Positions 35,486 through 45,562 of a stretch of 64,000 bases of DNA are shown one piece after another. The DNA comes from Alphaproteobacteria bacterium (GTDB lineage Bacteria; Pseudomonadota; Alphaproteobacteria; Reyranellales; Reyranellaceae): positions 1 through 64,000 of the forward strand of contig JAFKFL010000009.1 of assembly GCA_017308235.1 (NCBI GenBank), written 5' to 3'. Each line of letters opens with the position of its first letter. The stretch's first letter is position 1. The translations under genes and the position numbers were made by a program. The notes beneath the pieces were generated by a model. It made no database searches. It saw nothing but the letters and a program-made list of their open reading frames with translations, and was not told where the DNA came from.

Positions 35486-36417
35486 AAGCCGGCGCGATCG
35501 CGATGATCCTGGCGCTGGCCGGTGCCATCACGTCGCTGTGGCTGCTGGAGAGCATCGCCCCGACTCTCGCCTTCTGGGCCTTGGTTGTTGCGGTGACGAT
35601 CGCCTCGTGGATCGGGCTGGAGTGGCTCTCAGGCATCGACAAACCGCGCTGGATCGGTGCGATCCTCGTGCCGGGCCTGTTCGGCCTGCTGCTGCTCTAC
35701 CTCTGGCAGGTGCTGACCGTGGGCTTCGACGTGCCCCCCATCCTGCTGCCGAGCCCGGCCCGTATCGGTCATCAGCTTGCCGCCAACCTCGACCTCGAAT
35801 GGCAGGATTTCCGCCAGACCTTCCTGAAGTCGGTGCTGGCGGGTTTCGTGATCGGCTCAGGCCTGGGCTTCATCGTCGCCATCCTGGTGGATCGCAGCCC
35901 CTTCCTGCAGCGCGGGCTGTTGCCGCTCGGTGCCCTGGTAAGCGCGATCCCGATTGTCGGCATCGCGCCGATCATGGTCATGTGGTTCGGCTTCGACTGG
36001 GAATCGAAGGCGGCGGTGATCGTGATCATGACCTTCTTCCCCATGCTCGTGAACACGCTGGCCGGGCTTGCCTCGGCGAGCGGCATCGAGCGAGATCTGA
36101 TGCATTCCTATGGCGCGGGCTACGGCCAGACGCTGGCCAAGCTCCGGCTGCCGAGCGCGCTGCCCTTCGTGTTCAATGCGCTCAAGATCAACTCCACCCT
36201 GGCGCTGATCGGCGGCATTGTCGCCGAGTTCTTCGGCACGCCGGTGGTCGGCATGGGCTTTCGCATCTCCGTCGAGATCGGCCGCATGAACGTCGACATG
36301 GTGTGGGCGACGATCGCGGTGGCAGCACTCGCGGGATCGGTCTTCTACGGCATCCTCGCGCTCATCGAGCGTGGGTTCACCTTCTGGCATCCGTCCTATC
36401 GCCAGGAGCGGAGTTGA
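35482..36417 (+). CDS. ABC transporter permease (TauC/SsuC type), second of two
   Basis: A 311-residue permease with two N-terminal helices (residues about 1-50) and a BPD_transp_1 core. The coupling stretch is HSYGAGYGQTLAKLRLPSALP (about residue 208). It is a partner of the preceding permease, so the transporter is probably a heterodimer in the membrane. ATGA overlap with the first permease; the binding-protein gene follows after 38 bases. Confidence 0.88.
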   Translation: MKAGAIAMILALAGAITSLWLLESIAPTLAFWALVVAVTIASWIGLEWLSGIDKPRWIGAILVPGLFGLLLLYLWQVLTVGFDVPPILLPSPARIGHQLAANLDLEWQDFRQTFLKSVLAGFVIGSGLGFIVAILVDRSPFLQRGLLPLGALVSAIPIVGIAPIMVMWFGFDWESKAAVIVIMTFFPMLVNTLAGLASASGIERDLMHSYGAGYGQTLAKLRLPSALPFVFNALKINSTLALIGGIVAEFFGTPVVGMGFRISVEIGRMNVDMVWATIAVAALAGSVFYGILALIERGFTFWHPSYRQERS

Positions 36418-36455
36418 GGGCAACGGACAGCGACAGACACAATAAGGAGCAAAAC

Positions 36456-37457
36456 ATGAGGAAACTTCCCATCCTGGCTGGCGCCGCCGTCCTGGCGTTG
36501 TCCAGCCTCAGTGCGCAGGCCGCCGACAAGCTCACCTTGCAGCTCAAATGGGTCACCCAGGCACAGTTCGCCGGCTACTACGTGGCCAAGGACAAGGGCT
36601 TTTACAAAGACGAGAATCTCGACGTCACCATCAAGGCCGGCGGCCCCGATGTCGCCCCGCCGCAGGTGATCGCAGGCGGCGGCGCCGATGTGGTGGTGGA
36701 CTGGATGCCGTCGGCGCTGGCCACGCGCGAGAAGGGCATCGCGCTCGTCAACATCGCCCAGGTCTTCAAGCGCTCGGGCATGGAGCTCACCTGTCGCAAG
36801 GATTCAGGCATCAAGACCCCGGCCGACTTCAAGGGCAAGACACTGGGCGTTTGGTTCGGCGGCAACGAGTATCCCTTCCTCTCCTGGATGGACAAGCTCA
36901 AGTACAAGAGCTCCGGCCCCAACGCCGACATCAAGGTCCTGAAGCAGGGCTTCAATGTCGATCCGCTCCTGCAAAAGCAGGCGGCCTGCATCTCGACCAT
37001 GACCTACAACGAGTACTGGCAGGTGATCGACGCCGGCGTGAAGCCCGCCGACCTGATCGTGTTCAAGTACGAGGATGAAGGCGTGGCCACCCTGGAGGAC
37101 GGCCTCTACACGCTCGACGCCAAGCTCAAGGACCCGGCGATGGTCGACAAGCTTGCCCGCTTCGTGCGCGCCTCGATGAAGGGCTGGGACTACGCCATCA
37201 AGAACCAGCCCGACGCGGTGAAGATCGTGCTCAAGAACGACGCGACCGGCGCGCAGACCGAGCATCATCAGACACAGATGATGGGCGAGATCGCCAAGCT
37301 CGTCGCCGACCAGCCCAAGGGCCTGGGCTACCTCGAGGAAGCCGACTATCAGCGCACCGTCGACGTGCTCCTGAAGGGCAGCTCCGATCCGGTCATCACC
37401 AAGAAGCCGGTCGGCGCCTGGACCCACGAGGTGTGGGACAAGGGGATGAAGAAGTAG
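36456..37457 (+). CDS. NMT1/THI5-like periplasmic binding protein
   Basis: A 333-residue binding protein. The signal peptide MRKLPILAGAAVLALSSLSAQAA is cleaved near residue 23. The mature start DKLTLQLKWVTQAQFAGYYVAKDKG is the signature of NMT1/THI5-like proteins, which bind hydroxymethylpyrimidine-like compounds in several bacteria. The cysteine-containing site typical of the THI5 group may be CISTMTYNEYW. Placement inside the pyrimidine-degradation unit suggests a pyrimidine base or a degradation intermediate as ligand; this is inference. AAGGAG precedes the ATG at 36456. Followed by a strong terminator. Confidence 0.88.
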   Translation: MRKLPILAGAAVLALSSLSAQAADKLTLQLKWVTQAQFAGYYVAKDKGFYKDENLDVTIKAGGPDVAPPQVIAGGGADVVVDWMPSALATREKGIALVNIAQVFKRSGMELTCRKDSGIKTPADFKGKTLGVWFGGNEYPFLSWMDKLKYKSSGPNADIKVLKQGFNVDPLLQKQAACISTMTYNEYWQVIDAGVKPADLIVFKYEDEGVATLEDGLYTLDAKLKDPAMVDKLARFVRASMKGWDYAIKNQPDAVKIVLKNDATGAQTEHHQTQMMGEIAKLVADQPKGLGYLEEADYQRTVDVLLKGSSDPVITKKPVGAWTHEVWDKGMKK

Positions 37458-37480
37458 ACAAGGACCACGCCGCTAACGAC

Positions 37481-37515
37481 AAGAGGGAGGCCGATGGCCT
37501 CCCTCTTTTTCTTTT
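37481..37515. terminator. Strong rho-independent terminator after the importer genes
   Basis: A 12-base perfect stem AAGAGGGAGGCC / GGCCTCCCTCTT with a GAT loop (37493-37495) and a T-rich tail TTTCTTTT. It lies between the plus-strand importer and the convergent dihydropyrimidinase gene. The A/T flanks make it usable in both directions. Confidence 0.9.
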
Positions 37516-37579
37516 GGACCGCGAGCGTCTCGCTCGCTCATGCATTCAAGCGAGCCGGAGGCTGGCGGTCTGGAAGACT

Positions 37580-39062
<1,483 letters not shown>

Positions 39063-39258
39063 AAAAGACTAGCCCAACCCCCGGACACGGGCGACAGCCA
39101 AAAGGCCGGCCGGCGCTGACGCGCTCCACTTTTGGTAAACTGACGCGTGAACATTTTCCGCTAGGCTGATACAATTGCAACCAAATCGGTAGCAATGGTT
39201 CTTGCTGGCCGACGGCGGTGAGATCAGATTGGAGAGGCCTTTCAGGAGCGCACATAGA

Positions 39259-39564
39259 GTGACCAAGCTGCTGCCAGCCATTGTGGCTGCCGGGACCGCG
39301 TTGATTACCACAGCGATGATCCTTTCGGTTTTTGGGCTCTTTTGGCTCGGGCACTACTTTTTTGACGATGCCGTGCCTGTCTTCAATTGGATACGTGCCT
39401 TCACGGTTTCGGCGATCGCCACAACCGTGGTGCTGGTGGCTAGCATGCTCACTCTCCGGCTGCTTACGGACCGGCAATCCGACGGCGCTTTCACCGACGA
39501 TGGCCTGCCGGTTCCTGGCGACGTCCCTTCGACCGCCCTACGCGTCGCCGGCACCCCGGAATAA
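39259..39564 (+). CDS. Small two-helix membrane protein, unknown function
   Basis: A 101-residue protein if started at GTG 39259, with AGGAG about ten bases upstream. It begins VTKLLPAIVAAGTALI and has two hydrophobic segments (about residues 8-32 and 46-67) separated by a short polar hairpin (FFDDAVPVF), then a hydrophilic C-terminal tail of about 30 residues. A longer frame starts at 39202 but adds a non-hydrophobic leader. I do not recognise the family. It stands alone between hydA (divergent) and the MFS gene (convergent). Confidence 0.5.
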   Translation: MTKLLPAIVAAGTALITTAMILSVFGLFWLGHYFFDDAVPVFNWIRAFTVSAIATTVVLVASMLTLRLLTDRQSDGAFTDDGLPVPGDVPSTALRVAGTPE

Positions 39565-39621
39565 GCTTCCCGACCTTCAGCCAGCCTTAGTGCGACGACC
39601 GGGCGAGAGAGACCCGCTCGG

Positions 39622-40920
39622 CTATTCGGCCGCCGACAAGGCCGCGGCCCGCCGGGTATTCACAAGCCGCAGCACCAAAAAGCCGAGAATGGCGAGGTTC
39701 AGGATATTGAACGCCACGCCGGCGCCGAAGGCCGGTGCGTAGTAGCCGAAGTGATCGTAGAGCTTGCCGGCAAACCAGCTCCCGAAGGCCATTCCACTCA
39801 TGGCGGTGAAAAGCGTGAGAGGAATGCGCCACGAAGCCTCGGTCCCGGGAAAAAGATCACGGACGGCGACTGAATAGGACGGGATGATTCCGCTGAAGCC
39901 CAACCCGAAGGCCGCGGCGATGAAGAACAAGCCGGTCTCATCCTGGGTCAGCAGGAAACAGCTGATCGCGACAGCCTGGCAGACCGATCCTGTCATCGCG
40001 GTGCGCAGTCCGCCGATGCGATCGGCCAGGGAGCCCCAGGCCTGCCGGGCGAGGAAGGCCGCCCCCAACATGACCGAAAGCATCGCCGCCCCGTGGGTCG
40101 GCTTGATGCCGATGTCGCCGCACAGCGCCACGACATGCGACGAGGGGATCGACATCGGGATGCAGCAGCAGAAGGCAGCGACGCAGATCATCAGCTGCGC
40201 GACATTTGGCGGAAGCCCCATGACACGGCGGGCCGATGCCTGCTTCTGCCCGCCGCCCGAGGGGCGGACGGAAAGCGGCACATAGGCCTGCGGCGTCGGC
40301 CTCAGCATCACGGTCAAGGGCAGGATGAGGACCAACGTGATGGCCCCATAAGCGAGCATGGTAGCCTGCCAGCCGATACCGTCGATAGCGCGCTCGAACA
40401 GCGACGGCCAGACGACGCCGGCGACGTACTGGCCCGAGGAGATCAGCGCGATGGCCGCCCCGCGCCGGCGCTCGAACCAGCGGGTCACGTAGACCAGAAG
40501 CGGTGGATAGACGCCGCCATTGCCGAACAGGCCGACCATCAGCCCATGGCCGATATAGAGCGCCCAGATCGTGCCGGTCGACGAAAGAGCAAGTCCGCCC
40601 GCGATCATGCAGGCGCCGATCGTGACGGTGCGGCGCAAACCGATGCGATCGGCCAGCCAACCCATCAGGATGCCGCCCGCGCCCGTGCCCACCCAGACCA
40701 GCGCGCCGGCGAGCGCCAACACCGAGCGGTCGGTACCGAGCTCCGCTTCCATGGTCTTCATGCCGACGATGATCGGGAGCGGCGAGCCGTAGGATACCGA
40801 CAGGATCGCGAGCGTCAGCCATGCCGCCCGCCAGGAGGCGCGACTATCGAGACCGCTGGCAGCCTTTCCCTGAGCATGACCCGCGACAGCCGCGGGCTTC
40901 TCTTCGTTCGACATTTCCAC
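39622..40920 (-). CDS. MFS transporter (oxalate/formate antiporter or monocarboxylate type)
   Basis: A 432-residue carrier with 12 predicted helices. SVSYGSPLPIIVGMKTMEAEL opens helix 1. The loop 2-3 motif GWLADRIGLRRT is the MFS signature and is repeated as GSLADRIGGLRT in the second half. The AFGLGFSGIIPSYSVAVRDLFPG region resembles the UhpC/OFA-like and YbfB-type carriers. Substrate uncertain, probably a small organic acid. The first residues MEMSNEEK could also start at the second Met (40914). Divergent from an IclR regulator 165 bases away, which is its likely controller. Confidence 0.85.
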   Translation of the reverse strand: MEMSNEEKPAAVAGHAQGKAASGLDSRASWRAAWLTLAILSVSYGSPLPIIVGMKTMEAELGTDRSVLALAGALVWVGTGAGGILMGWLADRIGLRRTVTIGACMIAGGLALSSTGTIWALYIGHGLMVGLFGNGGVYPPLLVYVTRWFERRRGAAIALISSGQYVAGVVWPSLFERAIDGIGWQATMLAYGAITLVLILPLTVMLRPTPQAYVPLSVRPSGGGQKQASARRVMGLPPNVAQLMICVAAFCCCIPMSIPSSHVVALCGDIGIKPTHGAAMLSVMLGAAFLARQAWGSLADRIGGLRTAMTGSVCQAVAISCFLLTQDETGLFFIAAAFGLGFSGIIPSYSVAVRDLFPGTEASWRIPLTLFTAMSGMAFGSWFAGKLYDHFGYYAPAFGAGVAFNILNLAILGFLVLRLVNTRRAAALSAAE

Positions 40921-41085
40921 CCACTTCGACCACGCAGCGGCGCGGGTCTTTTGCCACTGTCATTATGCCCGCCCGCGACGCCGGCGGTCGGGCGAATTCA
41001 CATATATGACATGCAAAGAGCAGCAAGGCGTTGTCTTCCGCGACGCTGGACGCCCTCTCCCTTGGGTTGCACAGTTCGCGATCGC

Positions 41086-41829
41086 ATGGCGAGAAATGAC
41101 AACAAGACGGCACGTCGAACACTCGCGATATTCGAGGCGTTCCATCAGCGGAAGGCTCCGCTCAGCCTGACGGAGCTAGCGCGTATCGTGCAAGCGCCGA
41201 TGAGCAGTTGCCACGGCATCGTGCGAACAATGACGGCGCGTGGCTATCTCTACAACGTCGACGCCAGCCGCAATCTTTATCCCACCAAGCGTCTGCTCCA
41301 GATCGCGGAAACAATCGCGCGCAACGATCCGTTGCTGCGCTGCATCACCTCCTCGCTGGGCTCCCTCCGCGATGCCTGCGGTGAGACGGTCGTGCTGGGA
41401 AAATGGCAGGACAGCGTCGTCGTCTACCTGGACGTGGCTGAAAGCCGACAGACGATCCGCTTCTCCGCCCGGCCCGGCCAGGCCCAGCCCGTGGCCGCGA
41501 GTTCGATTGGCAAGGCGATCCTGGCGGAGATGGACGACAAAGGCGTCTCCGCCTGGCTGAAGAGCCATCCCCTGCGCAAGATGGGGACCAGGATCAATCT
41601 CAGCCTCAGCCAGCTGCATCGACAGCTCAAGGCTGCTCGCGTCTCGGGCTATTGCATCTCCGATGGTGAAACCGACGCGGACGTGATGGCGGTCGCCGTC
41701 ACGATCCCCTCGAACGACGATCCGCTCGGCGTCTCCATTGCCGGCCCTCGGGTTCGCATCGAGCCGCGGGTACACCGGCACGGCGCTTTGTTGCTCAAGC
41801 TCCGCCAGGACATCGTCGACGCAAACTGA
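41086..41829 (+). CDS. IclR-family transcriptional regulator
   Basis: A 247-residue IclR regulator. The N-terminal winged helix (RRTLAIFEAFHQRKAPLSLT, then ELARIVQAPMSSCHGIVRTM) is followed by the effector domain with GETVVLGKWQDSVVVYLDV, PVAASSIGKAILAEM (a canonical IclR PxxxxxxGKA segment) and SDGETDADVMAVAVTI. Such regulators bind small carboxylic acids. The ATG at 41086 is the natural start; in-frame codons further upstream would add a low-quality leader. Divergent from the MFS carrier, which it probably controls. Confidence 0.88.
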   Translation: MARNDNKTARRTLAIFEAFHQRKAPLSLTELARIVQAPMSSCHGIVRTMTARGYLYNVDASRNLYPTKRLLQIAETIARNDPLLRCITSSLGSLRDACGETVVLGKWQDSVVVYLDVAESRQTIRFSARPGQAQPVAASSIGKAILAEMDDKGVSAWLKSHPLRKMGTRINLSLSQLHRQLKAARVSGYCISDGETDADVMAVAVTIPSNDDPLGVSIAGPRVRIEPRVHRHGALLLKLRQDIVDAN

Positions 41830-41912
41830 CGGCAATCTGAATACGCCGCTTTTGCGTTGGCGCGGCCAATCACTTCGCTTACATTCGGAACAGGGAATTA
41901 GTATTCACCATC

Positions 41913-42386
41913 GTGAAGAACCCCAAGATACCCAAAGCGCACCCCGTCGATATTCACGTAGGGGCGCGTTTGCGCCAGCGGCGCACCGCGCTCGGGCTCA
42001 GCCAGTCCGCGCTCAGCGACGCCGTGGGCCTCACCTTCCAGCAGATCCAGAAGTACGAGCGCGGCTCCAACCGCATGGGGTCGAGCCGCCTGTTCGAGTT
42101 CGCCAAGGTGCTCAGCGTGCCGGTGTCGTATTTCTTCGATGACATGCCGTCCAACGTCCTCGCCGGACGTCCCCTTTCGGAACGTGGCCGCAAGGGCGGG
42201 TTCGGTGAGACGGCAACGCCTTTCGGCGAGGAGAAGAATCCACTCCACAAGCACGAAACGCGAGATCTGGTGAGTGCCTACTACAAGATCCGCGAAGTGC
42301 GGATCCGCAAACAGATCTTCAGCACGATCAAGGCGCTGGGCGCGGCCGCCCACGCGCAAGTGCTGGCGCGGCGCAAGCGAAGCTAG
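41913..42386 (+). CDS. XRE-family helix-turn-helix regulator
   Basis: A 157-residue DNA-binding protein starting at GTG 41913. The HTH spans about residues 16-70 (HVGARLRQRRTALG, LSQSALSDAVGLTF, QQIQKYERGSNRMG). VPVSYFFDDMP follows, the conserved linker of a large alphaproteobacterial XRE group. The C-terminal region (DLVSAYYKIREVRIRKQIFS) is helical and may dimerise. The many paralogues of this type in alphaproteobacteria regulate diverse targets, so no target can be named. No strong ribosome site precedes the GTG. Confidence 0.8.
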   Translation: MKNPKIPKAHPVDIHVGARLRQRRTALGLSQSALSDAVGLTFQQIQKYERGSNRMGSSRLFEFAKVLSVPVSYFFDDMPSNVLAGRPLSERGRKGGFGETATPFGEEKNPLHKHETRDLVSAYYKIREVRIRKQIFSTIKALGAAAHAQVLARRKRS

Positions 42387-42419
42387 CGCCGCCAAGGACC
42401 GGCGGTAGCCGCCGCTCTT

Positions 42420-42620
42420 TCAGCGGATGCCGCTCCCGGCCCGCAAGGGTTCACGCCGCTGCCGCTGTAGGGCTTGCCGGGCCTGAGCTTTGGACGGGAG
42501 TTTCTGCTTCAAGAACAGGCTGAGCGAGGCTTGTCGCCGTTGTATGGCAAGGAGCCGCAACGTCTCCACCTCAGTGGTGACGCTGCGTTCGAGATTTCGA
42601 CCGGCGTTGACCTTCTGCAT
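42420..42620 (-). CDS. Possible 66-residue basic protein, doubtful
   Basis: A minus-strand frame with ATG at 42620 and GGAG ten bases before it. The peptide is basic and helical (TEVETLRLLAIQRRQASLS, then LFLKQKLPSKAQARQALQ) without a recognised domain. It is the only candidate in the 315 bases between the XRE gene and the binding-protein gene. Base composition resembles neighbouring coding DNA, but this alone does not prove expression. Confidence 0.25.
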   Translation of the reverse strand: MQKVNAGRNLERSVTTEVETLRLLAIQRRQASLSLFLKQKLPSKAQARQALQRQRREPLRAGSGIR

Positions 42621-42701
42621 ATGGTCTTAACTCCGCCGCCCGGAATAAGTTGCAAATTTGCCACATATCCACAGGGCAAACCTGCCGGTGGGCTCGAAAG
42701 C

Positions 42702-44045
42702 TCAGTTGCGCTTGAATCCTTCAAGCTCGTCATGCGCCCAGGCCAGCGTCTTCTCCATGGCCTCGCCGCGGAAATAGCGCACCGCCATCTGGGTCTGCGT
42801 CGCCTGTGTATAAATCCTCTCCGCGATGCTGTGTGGCGCGGGCGCTCCCGCAACCGAGAGCGTCTGGGTGTGATACGGATCGGGATAGTGGAAGAGCGTG
42901 CCCTTGGGCGGCTCCGCCTCGGCCCACACCTTGAACTTGGTGAGCTTCTCGAACGACGGCAGGTCGTAGCCGCCGCTCGCCTCCACCATCTTCTCTGCCG
43001 AAGACGCCTGCGACAGGTGAGTGAGCAGGCTCTTGGCCGCCGGCACGTTCTTGCTGAAGTTCCAGATGCTCCAGAAATAGGGAGTGAACGGCGCAAACCG
43101 GCCCTTCGGTCCCTGCGCGAAACCGTGCGTCCAGCATTGCTCGGCGACCTTGGGTGCGTCGCGCTTGGCAACCGCCCAGGCGCTGGGCGGGTTCATGATC
43201 ATCGAGGCCTGACCTGAGACTAGGAACTTGTTGTTCGAGGCATCGTCCCATGCCGGGACGTCGGGCGGCAGGAACGCCATCAGCTTCTTGTAGTATTCGA
43301 GGGCCTGGCGCACCGCATCGCTTTTCACGATGATCTCGCCCTTGGCGTCGACCAGGTCGGCGCCGAAGCCATGGAAGATGGCGCCGGCAGTGTCGACATT
43401 GTCCGCCGTGGTGCCAAGCCCGATGCCGAATGGATGGCCGCCCTTGTGGCAGGCTTCGGCAGCCTTCAGGAAAGTATCGAACGTCCAATTATCCGCCTTG
43501 GGTGCCGCGCCCACCGGATACATTGCCTGCACGTCGATGCCGGCGAATTGCTTCATGTAGTCGATGCGCGAGCACGGTCCCTTGATCTGGCTGCCGACCG
43601 TCGCCGGCACGCCCAGCCACTTGCCCTTGATCTTGCCAAGATACTCGACCGTGGCGTTCACCTTGCCGTTCGCCTTGATCAGCTCGTCCATCACGTCGTT
43701 CATGGGAGCGAGCAGTTCGCTGTAGCGCGACGGCAGCCAGGTCGAGAGTGCCAGGATGTCATGCCCGGCCTTGGCCTGCGATTCGGCCGCGCCGGTGAGC
43801 AGGAGCTTGTTGCCCTGCGAGGTGATGAAGTCGATCTGGACCTCGACCTTTTCCTTCTCTGCCCACTCCTTCACCAGCTTCTCGGTCGCACCGTTGGCGC
43901 CCGGCACCCAATGGTCCCAGAAGCCCATGGAGAGCTTGCCGGCCGCATGGGCGCCGCGCACGAACGGAGCGGCAATGAGGGCGGTCGAGAGCGCAGCCGT
44001 ACCGGCCGCAAAACGACGACGACGAATCTTCGTTGCAGTCACCAT
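42702..44045 (-). CDS. Orphan extracellular solute-binding protein (sugar ABC type), Tat-exported
   Basis: A 447-residue family-1 solute-binding protein. The N-terminus has a twin-arginine signal (KIRRRRFAAGTAALSTALIA, cleaved after GAHAAG). The mature part LSMGFWDHWVPGANGATEKLVKE is the usual sugar-binding start, and FHGFGADLVDAKGEI plus NPPSAWAVAKRD match family-1 proteins. No permease or ATPase gene adjoins it, so it is an orphan or pairs with distant subunits. GGAGGA precedes the ATG at 44045. It begins 113 bases after pqqE on the same strand, so a link to PQQ-dependent sugar oxidation is possible. Confidence 0.85.
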   Translation of the reverse strand: MVTATKIRRRRFAAGTAALSTALIAAPFVRGAHAAGKLSMGFWDHWVPGANGATEKLVKEWAEKEKVEVQIDFITSQGNKLLLTGAAESQAKAGHDILALSTWLPSRYSELLAPMNDVMDELIKANGKVNATVEYLGKIKGKWLGVPATVGSQIKGPCSRIDYMKQFAGIDVQAMYPVGAAPKADNWTFDTFLKAAEACHKGGHPFGIGLGTTADNVDTAGAIFHGFGADLVDAKGEIIVKSDAVRQALEYYKKLMAFLPPDVPAWDDASNNKFLVSGQASMIMNPPSAWAVAKRDAPKVAEQCWTHGFAQGPKGRFAPFTPYFWSIWNFSKNVPAAKSLLTHLSQASSAEKMVEASGGYDLPSFEKLTKFKVWAEAEPPKGTLFHYPDPYHTQTLSVAGAPAPHSIAERIYTQATQTQMAVRYFRGEAMEKTLAWAHDELEGFKRN

Positions 44046-44157
44046 ATTTTCCTCCGCTGTCTGGTCTTCAAGCGAGACCTTGACTCGAACGCTAGGCGTC
44101 CCGCGGGGGAGCGGCAACGAGATTCACACCATAAGCAACGAGGGTGCGACGCGCGAC

Positions 44158-45252
44158 CTACCCATATTGGCGGTAGACAAAGGCCTCCACGGGCCGTTCG
44201 GCCTCCCGCAGCGCCGCCTCGACCACGCCGTGATCCGGCGACAGTGCGCAAACGGGGTCGGCGCGGGCCGCATCGCCCGTCAAGAGGAAGGCCTGGCAGC
44301 GGCAGCCGCCCCAATCGATCGTGCGCCGCTCACAATTCCGGCACGGTTCGGCCATCCAGTCGGTGCCGCGGAAGCGGTTGAAGGCTTCCGATCGGTACCA
44401 GATATCGGCCAGGCCGGCGTCGCGCACCGAGGGAAAAGAAAGGCCGGGCAGGGTTTCGGCGGCGTGGCAGGGCAGCACCTTGCCGGCCGGCGAGATATTC
44501 AGGAACCGGCGGCCCCATCCGTTCATGCAGCTCTTCGGCCGCACGCCATGGTAGTCGGGCACGACATAGTCGATCGCAAGGACGCCCTTCAGCCGCTCGC
44601 GGGCCGCCTCGACGGTGCGCGTCGCCGTGTCGAGCTGGGCGCGGGTCGGCAGGAAGGCTGCGCGATTGGTCAACGCCCAGGCGTAATATTGCACATGGGC
44701 GATCTCGAGCCGTCGCGCGCCCAGCGACAGCGCCATCTCGATCATCTGGTCGACGCCGCCGAGATTTTGGCGATGGACGACAATGTTGAGCGTGAGCGGC
44801 AGGCCAACAGCGCGCACCGCCTGCGCGAAGGCGCTTTTACGCGCGTGGGCGCCGGCCAGGCCCGCGATCCGGTCGTTGTCGGCCGCGGTGACGTCCTGGA
44901 AGCTCAGTTGCACGTGCTTCAGGCCCGCCTCGGCAAATGCTCGGAGCTCGCGTTCGCCGCCCAGCGTGCCCGACGTGATGAGATTGCTATAGAGGCCGCG
45001 CCCCGCCGCCTCGCCGATCAGCGACGCGAGGTCGCGCCGCGCCATCGGCTCGCCGCCAGAGAAATGCACCTGCAAAACGCCGAGCGCGGCCGCCTCGCCC
45101 AGCACCCGGCGCCATTCCGCCTCCGTTAGTTCGTCACTGGCGCGCTCGAGCTTCAGCGGATTGGAGCAATAGGGGCAGCGCAGCGGGCAGCGATGCGTGA
45201 GCTCCGCGAGCAGCGCCAGCGGCGGCTCGATGCGGGTTTCATCCGGCGGCAT
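44158..45252 (-). CDS. pqqE: PqqE, PQQ precursor radical SAM enzyme
   Basis: A 364-residue radical-SAM/SPASM protein. Cys22, Cys26 and Cys29 (CPLRCPYC) bind the SAM cluster; FSGGEPM is the GGE motif. The SPASM region includes GRRFLNISPAGKVLPCHA and CRNCERRTIDWGGCRCQAF. PqqE links Glu16 and Tyr20 of PqqA through a carbon-carbon bond, the first chemical step to pyrroloquinoline quinone. Its start overlaps pqqD by 14 bases. Last gene of the pqq set. Confidence 0.95.
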   Translation of the reverse strand: MPPDETRIEPPLALLAELTHRCPLRCPYCSNPLKLERASDELTEAEWRRVLGEAAALGVLQVHFSGGEPMARRDLASLIGEAAGRGLYSNLITSGTLGGERELRAFAEAGLKHVQLSFQDVTAADNDRIAGLAGAHARKSAFAQAVRAVGLPLTLNIVVHRQNLGGVDQMIEMALSLGARRLEIAHVQYYAWALTNRAAFLPTRAQLDTATRTVEAARERLKGVLAIDYVVPDYHGVRPKSCMNGWGRRFLNISPAGKVLPCHAAETLPGLSFPSVRDAGLADIWYRSEAFNRFRGTDWMAEPCRNCERRTIDWGGCRCQAFLLTGDAARADPVCALSPDHGVVEAALREAERPVEAFVYRQYG

Positions 45253-45559
45253 TGGGCGAACCGCTGGCGAGACAGCCTTTGTCCAAAAGATCCTGCAGCA
45301 TGGCCGTGACGTCCTTGGCGATCACCTCGCGCGGCGCCTGCGTGTAACGGGCGGCCAGCGTGTCGACGATCGCACTGACGCCGGCCTTGCCGTCGACGAG
45401 TTGCAGGATCTCCACCGCCTGCTCATCGGGCAGCATCAGCCTCTCGGGCGCCATCATGATCCAGCGCTGGCGCGTGTCGTCAAATCGAAAGACGACATGT
45501 GGCGCGAGCTGCAGCACGGTGCTGGCGGAGACGACGAGACGATCCCGCGACGGCGCCAT
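45239..45559 (-). CDS. pqqD: PqqD, PqqA chaperone
   Basis: A 106-residue RRE-fold protein. HVVFRFDDTRQRWIMMAPERLMLPDEQAVEIL carries the usual PqqD strand pattern (PhxRhxxDxxRxxxxLLxPE), and DVTAMLQDLLDKGCL closes the winged-helix-like fold. It presents PqqA to PqqE. Gap of 3 bases after pqqC; 14-base overlap with pqqE. About ten residues longer than typical PqqD at both ends. Confidence 0.93.
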   Translation of the reverse strand: MAPSRDRLVVSASTVLQLAPHVVFRFDDTRQRWIMMAPERLMLPDEQAVEILQLVDGKAGVSAIVDTLAARYTQAPREVIAKDVTAMLQDLLDKGCLASGSPNAAG

Positions 45560-45562
45560 GGC

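Noticed and set aside
35538..37457. Apparent fusion of a leader to the NMT1-like binding protein
   Set aside because: The leader is an alternate-frame reading of the second permease; the signal peptide at 36456 marks the true start.
40093..41085. Apparent long N-terminal extension of the IclR regulator
   Set aside because: It is antisense to the MFS gene; IclR homologues begin near 41086.
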